A stretch of 64,000 nt of DNA, taken from the NCBI GenBank assembly GCA_947502305.1, contig CANMZA010000002.1:835041-899040 (forward strand), in the 5' to 3' direction. How positions within the stretch are numbered: the first letter of the stretch is position 1; every line of letters begins with the position of its first letter. The notes beneath the pieces are model-generated. The model was not told where the DNA came from and did not search any database. It was given only the letters and a program-made list of their open reading frames with translations. Positions 63,839 to 64,000 of the stretch are shown here, piece after piece. This DNA comes from an uncultured Erythrobacter sp. (GTDB taxonomy: Bacteria > Pseudomonadota > Alphaproteobacteria > Sphingomonadales > Sphingomonadaceae). A program made the translations under genes and the position numbers.

Positions 63839-64000
63839 ATGAAATTTGCCGCCGCTGCTCTTCGCGCTATTCGCGCTGTCTGCGTGATGGGTGTCGCTCT
63901 CGCTACGCCGCTAAACGCACAGGATAACGCCCCGGATCGGTGGCTGAGCGCCGAGCAGGTGCAAAGCGATATTGCCCTTGCCGAGGAAGCCTATTCCCGC
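63839..64000 (+). CDS. Secreted protein, 5' part only
   Basis: 54 codons up to the window edge. AAAGGAGATG precedes the ATG at 63839; the ATGs at 63832 and 63835 are in another frame and do not give a signal peptide. The N-terminus has a signal peptide (FAAAALRAIRAVCVMGVALA, cleavage after LNAQ), then DNAPDRWLSAEQVQSDIALA. The start recalls exported S41-type peptidases, but too little is visible to say. Confidence 0.6.
   Translation, partial: MKFAAAALRAIRAVCVMGVALATPLNAQDNAPDRWLSAEQVQSDIALAEEAYSR

Overview
The window looks like the chromosome of an alphaproteobacterium of the order Sphingomonadales, most likely Erythrobacteraceae-like. This rests on protein character (GapR/DUF2312, DUF1244, NDUFA9-type reductase, PurT/PurU pair, UbiG beside LysC, PL7 lyases, sphingomonad-style NrtR/NadV locus) and on the GC-rich coding style. 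It is an inference from gene content, with no database comparison.

Layout. 1-1230: a small XRE regulator / DUF2975 membrane protein / 50-residue membrane peptide operon with three matching 15-bp boxes in front. 1230-11258: a PRMT-like methyltransferase, then rpoB-rpoC with an intergenic hairpin and a strong terminator. 11326-21975: a secreted hypothetical protein, two PL7 alginate-lyase-type enzymes (one soluble, one a CBM32-bearing lipoprotein) flanking gltX, and a 1.6k-residue autotransporter, with two candidate operators. 22033-26241: pyruvate kinase, a DUF1244 protein, and a translationally coupled TIR-TM-SH3 / SLOG-like-class III cyclase pair. 26412-33059: GapR, YbjQ, a CPBP protease, YebC, RuvC, small membrane proteins, a Spx/ArsC-like protein, a glycerophosphodiesterase, a DCC protein, a lipoprotein and UbiG. 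33126-45525: lysC, a PilZ-HTH fusion, a Cys-rich PAS/degenerate GGDEF protein, purT, an FabK/nitronate-monooxygenase-like enzyme, a DUF4198 protein, purU, a VOC protein, a quinohemoprotein dehydrogenase, a dienelactone hydrolase and an NDUFA9-type reductase.

45734-58934: tRNA-Leu(CAG) followed by a genomic island of about 13.1 kb. Its ends are marked by a repeat of the tRNA 3' end (attL 45803-45823, attR 58915-58934). The left half is mobility and replication: P4-type integrase, AlpA-like regulator, Rep_trans-like initiator with a 52-bp periodic repeat and hairpin behind it, and a RarA-tail-like protein coupled to a second tyrosine recombinase. It also carries three copies of the 16-bp palindrome GTGCAATTAATTGCAC. 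The right half is defence: a class 2 OLD nuclease plus UvrD-like helicase (Gabija-type), a GNAT acetyltransferase, a C5-cytosine methyltransferase with a 200-residue C-terminal extension facing a BglII/BstYI-fold endonuclease, and a GIY-YIG protein.

59120-64000: the NAD salvage locus nadM-Nudix / nadV with divergent nrtR and two operator boxes in the shared promoter, a membrane-anchored AraC regulator, and the start of a secreted protein cut by the window end.

The most interesting parts are the compact defence island with its own replication and recombination module and palindrome set, and the TIR/cyclase pair outside it.
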